A stretch of DNA of 17,068 nucleotides from the NCBI GenBank assembly GCA_027485365.1, contig JAIXRD010000277.1, forward strand, positions 1 to 17,068, in the 5' to 3' direction. The position numbers were made by a program, and so were the translations under genes. The notes beneath the pieces were generated by a model that searched no databases, was not told the origin of the DNA, and was given only the letters and a program-made list of their open reading frames with translations. The DNA comes from Cryomorphaceae bacterium. Lineage in GTDB: Bacteria > Bacteroidota > Bacteroidia > Flavobacteriales_D > Crocinitomicaceae. Of this stretch, positions 1-7,383 are shown one piece after another. The stretch's first letter is position 1. Each line of letters starts with the position of its first letter.

Positions 1-13
1 AATAAAATAATCC

Positions 14-928
14 ATGAAAATCATGAGTTTGGTTGGATGCGTTTTTTTAACGTATTCGATTTGGTCATGTGACATTTGTGGTGGTGTATCAGGTAATGCC
101 TCTATTGGGCTATTGGCATCCACTCAATTTCATATGATTGGGATGAAAAGTAATTTTAATTCGTACCGAAGTTATCTTGATGGAATAGTTCATTCCCGGG
201 AACGATTGTTTCAACAAGAGCTGACCGGACGATGGCAATTAGCTCCCAGAATTCAACTTATTGGCAGTATTCCTTATCAAATCGGAATGCAAAAACGCGA
301 TTTGGGAACGGATATAATTTCCGGGTTGGGTGACCCCAGGTTGGTGGTGAATTATATCCTCTTGCATCAAAAAGATGATGACATGAGTACTCGAAATTTT
401 TTATCGCTAGGGGGAGGAATTAAATCTCCGTTGGGAAAAAAAGCACCAGAAACGAGTATGATTCGAAATTTATATCCTGGCACTGGAGCCTGGAATATAA
501 GTGGTTTATTAGTTTTCACAAAACGCATAACCCACAGTATCAGTTTGCAACAAGAAGGCATCTGCACGTTTAAAACCTCGGATAAGTCAGGTTTTAGATA
601 TGGTAATACCTATTCCTATTCCGCAACGTTGGTTTGGAATAAAAAAGTTGGAATTGGTCGCATAATATGTGGCCCCGGACTGATGTTGGAGTATTTTGAT
701 GCCAGTAACAATCATGGATTACCCCTTGAAGGATACAATAACCAAGGTTACCTTGGTGAAGGACAACTAAACATTCATTATTTAAGTTATCGATGGTTGT
801 GGGGAATGAATGTTAAACAACCGATTATTCAAAATTTTAATGAGGGAAGCATGAAACAAGGACCATTTGTTTCAATTTCCCTTTCTTATTTAATTACAAA
901 AACAAATAAAAATGAACTTAAAAATTAA
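14..928 (+). CDS. Envelope beta-barrel-like protein with N-terminal CxxC motif
   Basis: This 304-residue protein has an N-terminal hydrophobic segment ending at Cys19. Cys19 and Cys22 form a C-D-I-C-G-G motif right after the export signal, so it is either a lipoprotein with a poor lipobox (I-W-S-C) or an exported protein with a CxxC at its mature N-terminus. The rest is rich in alternating, aromatic and glycine-containing stretches (for example the repeated short 'GPGLMLEYF' and 'FVSISLSYLI' style strands), which suggests an outer-membrane beta-barrel. From memory, Bacteroidota carry a family of 'transporter-like' proteins starting CDICG; I infer membership, not function. A second Met at residue 4 is an alternative start. 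Only 13 bases precede it here, so its promoter and possibly upstream operon members lie outside. It overlaps the next gene by 17 bases. Metal binding by the CxxC is inference. Confidence 0.7.
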   Translation: MKIMSLVGCVFLTYSIWSCDICGGVSGNASIGLLASTQFHMIGMKSNFNSYRSYLDGIVHSRERLFQQELTGRWQLAPRIQLIGSIPYQIGMQKRDLGTDIISGLGDPRLVVNYILLHQKDDDMSTRNFLSLGGGIKSPLGKKAPETSMIRNLYPGTGAWNISGLLVFTKRITHSISLQQEGICTFKTSDKSGFRYGNTYSYSATLVWNKKVGIGRIICGPGLMLEYFDASNNHGLPLEGYNNQGYLGEGQLNIHYLSYRWLWGMNVKQPIIQNFNEGSMKQGPFVSISLSYLITKTNKNELKN

Positions 929-1304
929 CATTTCGATATTGCTCCTTCTTTCTCTTGTTATTTGGACAGGATGCGAAAAAGAGAGTGAACCTGTAACAGC
1001 TACATTAACCTTAATTGAACCAACAGCAGGGGACACGATTCCTGCCGGAGAAGCATTACATATGCATGGTACGGTAGAAGGAACCGGAGAACTACATGGG
1101 TACAGTTTAACATTAACAAATTTAACAACCAATCAAGTAGTTTATAGTGGAAGTAACGATAACCACCAAACATCATATGCTTTTGATGAACATTGGGTGA
1201 ATATGGAAGGTGTCACTTCATCAATGAGACTAACATTGGTGGTCAATTTAGATCACGATGGGACTACCTCAAGTAAGAGCGTGGATTTCGTTGCTGCGCA
1301 ATAG
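912..1304 (+). CDS. Small His-rich lipoprotein with Ig-like pattern
   Basis: A 130-residue protein with a signal peptide and a lipoprotein cysteine at residue 21 (W-T-G-C, followed by E-K-E), so it should be lipid-anchored in the envelope. The mature part is about 110 residues. It has the strand pattern of an immunoglobulin-like fold: a P-x-x-G-D-x-I-x-x-G segment near residues 37-46, then short alternating strands. Six histidines (50, 52, 62, 85, 94, 115) plus Met51 between two of them could bind a metal such as copper; that is inference. Its start overlaps the end of the CxxC barrel gene by 17 bases, so the two are probably translationally coupled and act together. I cannot name a family with certainty. 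Confidence 0.75.
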   Translation: MNLKINISILLLLSLVIWTGCEKESEPVTATLTLIEPTAGDTIPAGEALHMHGTVEGTGELHGYSLTLTNLTTNQVVYSGSNDNHQTSYAFDEHWVNMEGVTSSMRLTLVVNLDHDGTTSSKSVDFVAAQ

Positions 1305-1321
1305 CTTAACCCATTAACTCA

Positions 1322-1465
1322 ATGAATATGGACAATTTTCTAATTTGTTTGGATATTATTCTTGGCTTGATTGCCATAAAGTATGTTTATGATATTCATT
1401 CCTATTTAAAAAAAATCAATTCAACTCCCGATTTGAAAAGTAAACTATTGAAAAAATTTAAATAG
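1322..1465 (+). CDS. Possible 47-residue single-pass membrane protein
   Basis: A short reading frame starts 17 bases after the stop of the His-rich lipoprotein gene and ends before a strong terminator, so it would be the last gene of that operon. It encodes 47 residues: a hydrophobic helix at about residues 6-22 (F-L-I-C-L-D-I-I-L-G-L-I), then a basic tail ending K-K-F-K. This is a credible layout for a small inner-membrane protein with a cytoplasmic positive tail. ATG at 1328 is an alternative start two codons later. No family is recognised, and chance occurrence in AT-rich DNA is possible; position and composition are the only support. Confidence 0.45.
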   Translation: MNMDNFLICLDIILGLIAIKYVYDIHSYLKKINSTPDLKSKLLKKFK

Positions 1466-1506
1466 GCATAAAAGATAATTCTTTAAATAGACATACTAAT
1501 TCAATT

Positions 1507-1542
1507 AAAACAATGGAGCAGTGCTGCTTCATTGTTTTTTTT
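1507..1542 (+). terminator. Strong intrinsic terminator after the CxxC barrel operon
   Basis: An inverted repeat of about 14 base pairs (arms 1508-1521 and 1524-1537, one G-T pair, tip taking up the inner bases) is followed by a run of T at 1535-1542. It closes the transcript from the left-edge operon ahead of gltX. The A-rich sequence before the stem gives it some activity in the other direction too. Confidence 0.88.
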
Positions 1543-1638
1543 ATAATAATTGAATCCGCACCTTCTATTTTTAGTAAACAATCAAAAATCCAATCCGAAT
1601 ACTAATCCAAAGACCATTATCGTATTACACCTATTGAT

Positions 1639-1646
1639 TACCTTTG
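1639..1646 (+). promoter_or_regulatory. Bacteroidota -7 promoter element of gltX
   Basis: TACCTTTG matches the Bacteroidota -7 consensus TAnnTTTG exactly and ends 15 bases before the gltX ATG, implying a very short leader. I see no good -33 TTG at the usual 17-23 base spacing, so the call rests on the -7 box. The stretch from 1543 to 1638 holds no other feature I can support. Confidence 0.55.
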
Positions 1647-1661
1647 CAGAAAAATAAACAC

Positions 1662-3191
1662 ATGTCAAAACCCGTTCGCGTTCGCTTTGCCCCTTCTCCT
1701 ACTGGCCCTTTACATATGGGAGGTGTAAGAACTGCACTTTACAATTATTTATTTGCTAAAAAACATAAGGGTACCTTTCTAATCCGAATTGAAGATACCG
1801 ACCAAACTAGATTTGTACCGGGTGCGCAAGAGTATATTATGGATGCGCTTTCTTGGTGTGGTATCATGCCGAGCGAAGGTCCGGGTCTTGGCGGTGAATT
1901 TGGACCTTATGTGCAATCGGAAAGAAAAGCCATGTATCTTCCGTATGCTGAAGAGCTTGTAGCAAACGACAAAGCCTATTATGCATTTGATACCGCTGAA
2001 GAATTGGAGCAAATGCGAGAACAGGCCAAACAAATGGGGATGCCTAATTGGCAATACAACAGTGTAACGCGGGTAAGTATGAAAAACTCGTTAACCTTAC
2101 CTCATACGGATGTAGAACAACGACTGGCTAATGGTGATCCGTATGTGATTCGCATGAAAATGCCACGGAATGAAGACGTACGTTTTCATGACCTCATCCG
2201 AGGATGGGTAGTTGTTAATACGAATAACTTAGACGATAAGGTATTGTTCAAAAGCGATGGCATGCCAACGTATCACCTAGCGAACATTGTGGATGATTAT
2301 ACCATGAGCATATCGCATGTAATTCGTGGTGAGGAGTGGCTACCTTCGGCGCCACTGCATGTATTGCTTTATCAAGCGTTTGGTTGGGATGCCCCAGAAT
2401 TTGCACATCTACCGCTTTTACTCAGACCCGATGGAAACGGTAAATTGTCTAAACGCGATGGTGACCGCCTAGGATTTCCAGTATTTCCTACCAACTGGAT
2501 CACAGCTGAAGGGGAATTATATTCAGGATACCGTGAAAAAGGATACTTACCTGAGGCGTTCATTAATATGTTGGCTTTATTGGGTTGGAATCCAGGTACG
2601 CCTCAAGAGATTTTCACCTTAGACGAGTTAGTAGAAGCCTTTTCTTTAGAAAGAGTTTCTAAATCAGGGGCAAAATTTGATCCAGAGAAAACGAAATGGT
2701 TTCAACAAAGTTGGTTGCGCATGCAAGCTGATGCAGACATCGCCAAGGGATTAAAAGCAACAAACCCTTCATTAAATATTTCTGATTCCGACTTGGAAAC
2801 CTTGGTTGGGTTAATGAAAGAACGCGCCACCTTTGCAGAAGATATCTTAACGGATGGAGCCTATTTCTTAGCTAATCCAAGTGAATTTGATACAGAAACT
2901 ATTCGTAAAAAATGGAAAGCAGAAACAACGGGATATTTGAATGAATGGATGACTCGATTGGAGGGAATTTCTGAGTTTAGCTCGGCGAATATCGAATCTG
3001 CGTTCAAGGGATACTTGGAAGAGAAAGGATTGGGTATTGGCGCTGTATTGCTCCCTTATCGCTTATCTGTAACGGGTGTGGGTGCTGGTCCGGGAATGTT
3101 TGATGTGAGCGCATTTCTTGGGAAAGAAGAAGTATTAAACCGCATGAAAGAAAACCTACCTAAAATTGCCGCCATTCTAAATGAAGCATAA
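1662..3191 (+). CDS. gltX: Glutamyl-tRNA synthetase
   Basis: Cytoplasmic class I aminoacyl-tRNA synthetase that charges tRNA-Glu with glutamate using ATP. The 509-residue product is normal length. The N-terminal catalytic core has the FAPSPTG entry and the HIGH-type motif P-L-H-M-G-G at residues 16-21, and the KMSKS-type loop K-L-S-K-R-D-G at residues 261-267. The region between them (IEDTDQTR, then the H-V-I-R-G-E-E-W segment) is typical of GltX, and the C-terminal third is the helical anticodon-binding domain. The ATG at 1662 is chosen over an in-frame TTG at 1644 because the TTG lies within the -7 promoter box and ATG gives the standard N-terminus. Its 3' end overlaps folB by 11 bases. Confidence 0.97.
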   Translation: MSKPVRVRFAPSPTGPLHMGGVRTALYNYLFAKKHKGTFLIRIEDTDQTRFVPGAQEYIMDALSWCGIMPSEGPGLGGEFGPYVQSERKAMYLPYAEELVANDKAYYAFDTAEELEQMREQAKQMGMPNWQYNSVTRVSMKNSLTLPHTDVEQRLANGDPYVIRMKMPRNEDVRFHDLIRGWVVVNTNNLDDKVLFKSDGMPTYHLANIVDDYTMSISHVIRGEEWLPSAPLHVLLYQAFGWDAPEFAHLPLLLRPDGNGKLSKRDGDRLGFPVFPTNWITAEGELYSGYREKGYLPEAFINMLALLGWNPGTPQEIFTLDELVEAFSLERVSKSGAKFDPEKTKWFQQSWLRMQADADIAKGLKATNPSLNISDSDLETLVGLMKERATFAEDILTDGAYFLANPSEFDTETIRKKWKAETTGYLNEWMTRLEGISEFSSANIESAFKGYLEEKGLGIGAVLLPYRLSVTGVGAGPGMFDVSAFLGKEEVLNRMKENLPKIAAILNEA

Positions 3192-3534
3192 AATTCACGT
3201 TCGAGGTATTCGCTGTTATTCTTTTCATGGGTGCATGGAAGAGGAAGCGCGCATTGGTGGACATTATTTGGTAGATGTAACGATTGATACCGACTTCTCA
3301 AAAGCCGCTGCCAGCGATGAATTAATTGATACGGTAGATTATTGCGTCGTACAAAAAATAGTAGCAGAAGAAATGGGCATTCGGTCGAAGTTGATTGAGC
3401 ACGTAGGACAACGGATCGTTTCAAGAATAAAAAAAGAATTGCAAGGAATCTTGGGCCTTCGTGTTGAAATTCACAAGCTTTCTCCGCCTATTGATGGCGA
3501 CACTCGTGAGGTATCTATTGTAATCGAGGCATAG
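3181..3534 (+). CDS. folB: Dihydroneopterin aldolase
   Basis: Catalyses retro-aldol cleavage of 7,8-dihydroneopterin to 6-hydroxymethyl-7,8-dihydropterin and glycolaldehyde in cytoplasmic folate synthesis. The 117 residues match the small T-fold family, which works as an octamer of such subunits. Recognisable elements are Y-S-F-H-G-C with Glu22 (substrate-anchoring Glu), the D-T-V-D-Y segment, L-I-E-H-V-G-Q-R-I in the middle, and Lys99 in the K-L-S-P-P-I motif near the C-terminus (catalytic Lys of the family). It starts inside the end of gltX with an 11-base overlap, so it is co-transcribed and probably translationally coupled to it, and a terminator follows. Confidence 0.95.
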   Translation: MKHKIHVRGIRCYSFHGCMEEEARIGGHYLVDVTIDTDFSKAAASDELIDTVDYCVVQKIVAEEMGIRSKLIEHVGQRIVSRIKKELQGILGLRVEIHKLSPPIDGDTREVSIVIEA

Positions 3535-3555
3535 GCACCGAACAAACGTTAACCT

Positions 3556-3590
3556 AAGGAATAAAGAATTTTTTATTCCTTTTTTTATTT
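3556..3590 (+). terminator. Intrinsic terminator after gltX-folB
   Basis: A perfect 10-base-pair stem (AAGGAATAAA at 3556-3565 with its complement at 3572-3581) encloses a 6-base loop and runs into a T-rich tract (3580-3594, interrupted by one A). It separates gltX-folB from the padR operon. Confidence 0.88.
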
Positions 3591-3599
3591 TTTTAGTAC

Positions 3600-3640
3600 T
3601 ATGTATTGCATATATCTATTTTTTACATATATCTTTGCAT
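3600..3640 (+). promoter_or_regulatory. padR operon promoter with overlapping repeats (probable PadR operator)
   Basis: A -7 box TATCTTTG (3630-3637, exact TAnnTTTG) and a TTG at 3606-3608 are 21 bases apart, matching the Bacteroidota -33/-7 layout. Around them are a direct repeat CATATATCT (3609-3617 and 3626-3634) and an inverted repeat TATGTA/TACATA (3600-3605 and 3624-3629). PadR proteins commonly bind inverted repeats of the ATGT/ACAT kind over their own promoters, so autoregulation is a reasonable inference. The start codon is 16 bases after the -7 box. Confidence 0.65.
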
Positions 3641-3653
3641 TAAATATTAGTTC

Positions 3654-3986
3654 ATGAATTCAGAGAATACGCAGGCACAAATGAGAAAAGGTATTTTGGA
3701 ATACTGTATCCTAAGCATACTGTCCTCTGGTGAGGCCTATCCATCCGAAATTCTTAACCGCTTGGAATCCGCACAATTAAGTGTTGTTGAAGGAACGATT
3801 TATCCCTTGCTTACGCGTTTAAAAAATATGCAACTGCTGGACTATCGTTGGGCAGAATCTACCTCCGGTCCACCAAGAAAATACTATTGCATTACCGAAG
3901 AAGGACGCGTTTTTCTATCGGAATTAGAAAGAACTTGGCTTGAATTACAACAAGCTGTTTCAACAATTACCTCTAAAAACAACTGA
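3654..3986 (+). CDS. PadR-family transcriptional regulator
   Basis: A 110-residue cytoplasmic DNA-binding protein of the short PadR type. It has the standard winged-helix order: R-K-G-I-L-E-Y-C-I-L-S-I-L near residues 11-23, Y-P-S-E-I-L, the recognition region V-E-G-T-I-Y-P-L-L-T-R-L, the wing S-G-P-P-R-K-Y-Y with I-T-E-E-G, and a C-terminal dimerisation helix ending W-L-E-L. PadR members usually repress a neighbouring membrane-protein gene and often themselves, with release by small ligands or stress. The next gene starts two bases after its stop, so it is co-transcribed with the PspC-domain protein and probably controls it. The inducer cannot be inferred. Confidence 0.93.
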   Translation: MNSENTQAQMRKGILEYCILSILSSGEAYPSEILNRLESAQLSVVEGTIYPLLTRLKNMQLLDYRWAESTSGPPRKYYCITEEGRVFLSELERTWLELQQAVSTITSKNN

Positions 3987-3988
3987 TT

Positions 3989-5491
3989 ATGAACAAGACA
4001 GTATCCATTCATTTACAAGGCTTTCCTTTTATTTTTGAGGAGCAAGCTTATACAACCTTAGAATCTTACTTGAACGCATTAAGAAATGTATTGCAACATG
4101 AAGAAGGATTAGAGGAAATTATTCAAGATGTTGAACTAAGAATTGTTGAATTACTACAACCTCAACTATCAGCAGGAAAACAAGTTGTTGAAAATAAACA
4201 CGTGGAAGAAATCATAGCGAAAATTGGTCAACCCAAAGATTTTGGATCGGAAACCCAGGGAATGGATGAACCGAATTCGGAATCCAAAACCAAAGCAACT
4301 CGAAGATTTTTCAGAGATAGCGATACCGCGTTGCTTGGTGGTATTTGTTCAGGTGCAGCTGCTTACTTTAATATTGACGTAGTATTTATTCGTGCCATTT
4401 ATCTCATTTCATTTTTAACTTTTGGTGTGGGTGGATTATTATATTTTATCTTATGGATAATCATTCCGCCTGCCAAAACCAGCAGTGATAAACTACAAAT
4501 GAAAGGTCAAGTGGTTAACCTAGAGAACATGAAGACTGAACTAGGTTCAGCTACGAATCGCCTGAAAAAAGAAGCTAAAGCACTAAATAACCGAACCGAT
4601 ATTGCTAATTTGTTGCGCAGAATTGCTCGATTCGTTTCAATTATTATTGGCGTCTTAGCCATGTTGGTTGGCTCGGTATTACTAATTACTACGCTTATCT
4701 TTATATTTATTCAACCACAATTTATTCCAGCAGAAATCAATGGACAACACGTTTCATTAAGTGAACTATTGGTACTAATTTTTGATAAATCGACTATGAT
4801 TCCACTCGCTTTTTGGGGTATTGGATTAATTAATCTTTCAATCATCGGGTTATGTTTTTTAATTGGAATTCGATGTTTTAAATCCTTATCCTCAAAAATA
4901 ATTTATATCGGTATGGGTGTGCTTTTGCTTACATTTATTATCGGAACTTCTATGGCAGCAACTGCTGGCGTGCAGTTCGCTAAGTCAATAGAATCTTATG
5001 GGGAGATTGAAAAAGAAATAGCCACATATCATGGAGAAAACCTCACCATCTCACCAAAATTAAATGACACAAAAGTTTCAGGAGGGTATACCATTATAAG
5101 CAACGGGGATGATTTAGGTTTTCTAATTCAAAAGAACAACATTCTGTTCCATGGAATTGAAATAATGTATGAGGCCTCTAACGACTCTTCATTTCATATC
5201 TATCAATTAAATTCGGCACAAGGAAGTTCTCATAAAAAGGCCATTTACAATGCTCGTCAACTAAGAAATATCAGCTTTTTAAAAGATTCTATATTTACTA
5301 TAAATCCGTGTTTTTCCTTTCCCAAATCCACAAAACTGAGGGACCAAAAAATTAAATTTAGAATAACTGTACCTTCAAATCGTACGGTATTATATCAAGG
5401 AAGAAGAATTTATCCCATAATTGACTCGATATCTACCGAAATACGAGCACACGGATATATTTCTAAAGAGGGAAATTATTCTGAATGGTGA
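3989..5491 (+). CDS. PspC-domain inner-membrane protein
   Basis: A 500-residue membrane protein. Residues 1-100 are soluble: a start resembling bactofilin-free Bacteroidota PspC proteins (M-N-K-T-V-S-I-H-L) followed by a helical segment with V-E-L-R-I-V-E-L-L and I-I-A-K-I-G-Q-P-K-D-F, as in HAAS/DUF1700-like domains. The PspC domain lies at about 105-161, with the L-L-G-G-I-C-S-G-A-A-A-Y-F signature and two hydrophobic stretches ending I-I-P-P. Three further membrane segments lie near 212-240, 268-294 and 304-330; the last 170 residues are probably outside the inner membrane. PadR-PspC pairs are common in Bacteroidota and are thought to relate to envelope stress. It follows padR by two bases. 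No terminator is evident after it. Confidence 0.85.
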   Translation: MNKTVSIHLQGFPFIFEEQAYTTLESYLNALRNVLQHEEGLEEIIQDVELRIVELLQPQLSAGKQVVENKHVEEIIAKIGQPKDFGSETQGMDEPNSESKTKATRRFFRDSDTALLGGICSGAAAYFNIDVVFIRAIYLISFLTFGVGGLLYFILWIIIPPAKTSSDKLQMKGQVVNLENMKTELGSATNRLKKEAKALNNRTDIANLLRRIARFVSIIIGVLAMLVGSVLLITTLIFIFIQPQFIPAEINGQHVSLSELLVLIFDKSTMIPLAFWGIGLINLSIIGLCFLIGIRCFKSLSSKIIYIGMGVLLLTFIIGTSMAATAGVQFAKSIESYGEIEKEIATYHGENLTISPKLNDTKVSGGYTIISNGDDLGFLIQKNNILFHGIEIMYEASNDSSFHIYQLNSAQGSSHKKAIYNARQLRNISFLKDSIFTINPCFSFPKSTKLRDQKIKFRITVPSNRTVLYQGRRIYPIIDSISTEIRAHGYISKEGNYSEW

Positions 5492-5537
5492 TTACTTGCT
5501 ATCGAATGGCGTTAAAAGAGGCGTGAATAGAATACCT

Positions 5538-5545
5538 TATTTTTG
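5538..5545 (+). promoter_or_regulatory. -7 promoter element of the aldose 1-epimerase gene
   Basis: TATTTTTG fits TAnnTTTG and lies 14 bases before the ATG at 5560. No -33 TTG is found at normal spacing. The gene also has an unusual purine-rich AAAGGAG at 5549-5555, four bases before the ATG, a strong Shine-Dalgarno match that most genes in this window lack. Confidence 0.5.
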
Positions 5546-5559
5546 TATAAAGGAGATAC

Positions 5560-6408
5560 ATGTTCAAACTACAATCAACGACAGTTGAAATTATAATTAA
5601 TCCCCTAGGCGCTGAACTTCAACAATTCACGCACATAACGCATGGGAACTTGCTATGGCAAAAAAACGACAAACTCTGGAATCGCTTTGCCCCAATTCTA
5701 TTTCCTATTGTTGGACGATTACTTAACGATCAGTACACGTTGAATCATGAATCGTATGGCATGCGGCAACATGGCTTCGCCAGGGATCAAGTTTTTCAGG
5801 TAATGGAACATTCAGAAGATTCCATCACTTTGCGGCTAACGGATAATGAACAAACCCGAGCACAATATCCTTTTGCCTTCGAACTACAGGTGAAATACAC
5901 CTTATTTCAAGATGCCCTAGAAATTGAACACCGTGTTACTAACCTTGATACGGCGGAACTCTTCTATAGTCTTGGCGGGCATCCTGGATTTCACATCGAA
6001 GGAAAACTCTCAGCGTATTATCTCGATTTTGGAGATGATTATACGGTACAACAACACTTAATTACAGGAAATTACTACAACGGTAAAACAAAAGAAATTC
6101 AACTTGCACGGAAGTTCGAACTATCTGATGATTTATTTACCTCCGATGCAATTGTAATTAAACAACCACCCTTTCAATACATTGGATTTGGTAAAATAAA
6201 TGGGCCGAAAATACTTTCATTGCATTGCGACACATGGACTGCGGTCGGTTTATGGACCAAACCTGGCGCTCCATTTTTCTGCATTGAACCGTGGTGGGGA
6301 TGGGCGGATGCACTGGATTCAAGCGGTAACATAAAAGAGAAAGAAGGTATAATGTCGCTTGCGTCAGGAAGTCATTCAACACACAAATATTGTTTTGAAT
6401 TTCATTAA
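5560..6408 (+). CDS. Aldose 1-epimerase family protein (LacX type)
   Basis: A 282-residue cytoplasmic protein of the galactose-mutarotase-like fold, LacX subgroup. These enzymes interconvert alpha and beta anomers of aldoses or sugar phosphates; the substrate of this one is not determined. Family marks are N-P-L-G-A-E-L near residues 14-20, P-I-V-G-R at 49-53, the motif G-M-R-Q-H-G-F-A-R-D with His71 and Arg75, the catalytic-type His141 in S-L-G-G-H-P-G-F, and the C-terminal base Glu243 in C-I-E-P-W-W-G. All expected catalytic positions are present. It has its own promoter and a strong ribosome binding site, so it appears to be a single-gene unit. Confidence 0.92.
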   Translation: MFKLQSTTVEIIINPLGAELQQFTHITHGNLLWQKNDKLWNRFAPILFPIVGRLLNDQYTLNHESYGMRQHGFARDQVFQVMEHSEDSITLRLTDNEQTRAQYPFAFELQVKYTLFQDALEIEHRVTNLDTAELFYSLGGHPGFHIEGKLSAYYLDFGDDYTVQQHLITGNYYNGKTKEIQLARKFELSDDLFTSDAIVIKQPPFQYIGFGKINGPKILSLHCDTWTAVGLWTKPGAPFFCIEPWWGWADALDSSGNIKEKEGIMSLASGSHSTHKYCFEFH

Positions 6409-6519
6409 TAAATAACAAATCACAAAATACGCAATACTCCTGAATTAAAATTTGTATATTTATAAACAGCGATTGCCGAAAAGCTTTTAGAGTAGGCACT
6501 AATTTTAACCTAATATATT

Positions 6520-7284
6520 ATGAAAAAAACAGTTTTTTATGCCGTGGGTATTTTGCTTGCCTCCTTAATCTCATGTGGAGATAATGATTCTAAAAAAACC
6601 CAACAAAATGAAGTTGATATTAATAAAGTACTTAACAATTTAGTTAAAGACAAAGTTATTGATGAGGAGACTAAAAATCAAATAATGTCTGAATATAATA
6701 GTATCAAAGATTCGACAAAACGTGCTAATGCAAATAGTAACGGTGATATTGATGTAACGAAAGCGTCAAAAATCAATAGTTTTGATATGTTCGAAGCAAT
6801 CCATAAAGACAGAAGTCTTTATCTTGCCGATTATGTAGATAAAGATATCGTTCTTACTGATTTATTGGTAAAAAACGTAAAAACTATGGACATTGACGGA
6901 CGATTTGTTAAATGCGTTATTGCCATTCCTTGTAACGCAAAAAAACAACGGGTAGGAGTAAACTTTGGTGCTGATTCCGAATTTGGATATGCCACTTTTT
7001 ATAAAAACCAATTTTTAAGTCCTTTTTATGATTTAGTACAATCAGAACCGGTTGTAATTGAATTAAAAAATGCGGATGAATTCAAAAAATTAAAAATGTT
7101 AGAATGGGAATATAATGCAGAAGATAATCCGGATGGTGATGAAAATATTTATCAACGTAAAATTTCAATTGCTTGTCAGATTAGTAAAGACGATATTGAA
7201 TATAATGCCGGAAGTAACGCTTATGACGACATGAAAGCAAAACAGATTAAAGTGACAATCAGAAATGCCGTTATTATAAAATAA
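6520..7284 (+). CDS. AT-rich lipoprotein of unknown function
   Basis: A 254-residue envelope lipoprotein: a signal peptide with the lipobox L-I-S-C at Cys19, then G-D-N-D. Residues 20-85 are charged, Lys/Asn/Asp rich and probably a flexible or helical spacer. The part from about 90 on may hold an OB-fold-like domain: L-Y-L-A-D-Y-V-D-K-D-I-V-L then a repeated strand pattern, similar in outline to 'tRNA_anti-like' domains of other secreted Bacteroidota proteins; this is weak. The gene is much more AT-rich than its neighbours (12 G/C of 60 at 6601-6660, against 33 of 60 in gltX at 1861-1920). It stands alone, with a terminator after it. Function unknown. Confidence 0.85.
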   Translation: MKKTVFYAVGILLASLISCGDNDSKKTQQNEVDINKVLNNLVKDKVIDEETKNQIMSEYNSIKDSTKRANANSNGDIDVTKASKINSFDMFEAIHKDRSLYLADYVDKDIVLTDLLVKNVKTMDIDGRFVKCVIAIPCNAKKQRVGVNFGADSEFGYATFYKNQFLSPFYDLVQSEPVVIELKNADEFKKLKMLEWEYNAEDNPDGDENIYQRKISIACQISKDDIEYNAGSNAYDDMKAKQIKVTIRNAVIIK

Positions 7285-7308
7285 GCTTTGTTGCATTCTA
7301 AATAAATT

Positions 7309-7336
7309 AAATCCTTCAAAATTTGAAGGATTTTTT
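7309..7336 (+). terminator. Intrinsic terminator after the AT-rich lipoprotein gene
   Basis: A perfect 9-base-pair stem (AAATCCTTC at 7309-7317, complement at 7325-7333) with a 7-base loop leads into a T run ending at 7336. Loop bases can also pair, giving up to 12 base pairs. It separates the lipoprotein gene from the T9SS cargo gene. Confidence 0.88.
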
Positions 7337-7383
7337 CTTTTCATTACACTATTAAATTGTAGATTTAACTCATATCACTTAAA

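Noticed and set aside
1644..1661. Longer gltX start at an in-frame TTG
   Set aside because: The TTG overlaps the TACCTTTG -7 box, and the ATG at 1662 gives the standard family N-terminus.
3056..3424. 122-residue minus-strand reading frame across gltX and folB
   Set aside because: Antisense to two clear genes, no recognisable features, and spans their junction; a chance open frame.
6455..6462. TATATTTA as a -7 box for the AT-rich lipoprotein gene
   Set aside because: One mismatch to TAnnTTTG in very AT-rich DNA, and no well-placed -33 element; too weak to list.
6158..6499. 113-residue minus-strand reading frame at the end of the epimerase gene
   Set aside because: Opposite a conserved enzyme; no signal or motif, and composition is that of a shadow frame.
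6473..6500. Possible hairpin TGCC/GGCA around AAAAGCTTTT
   Set aside because: Four-base arms and no T run after it; likely chance.
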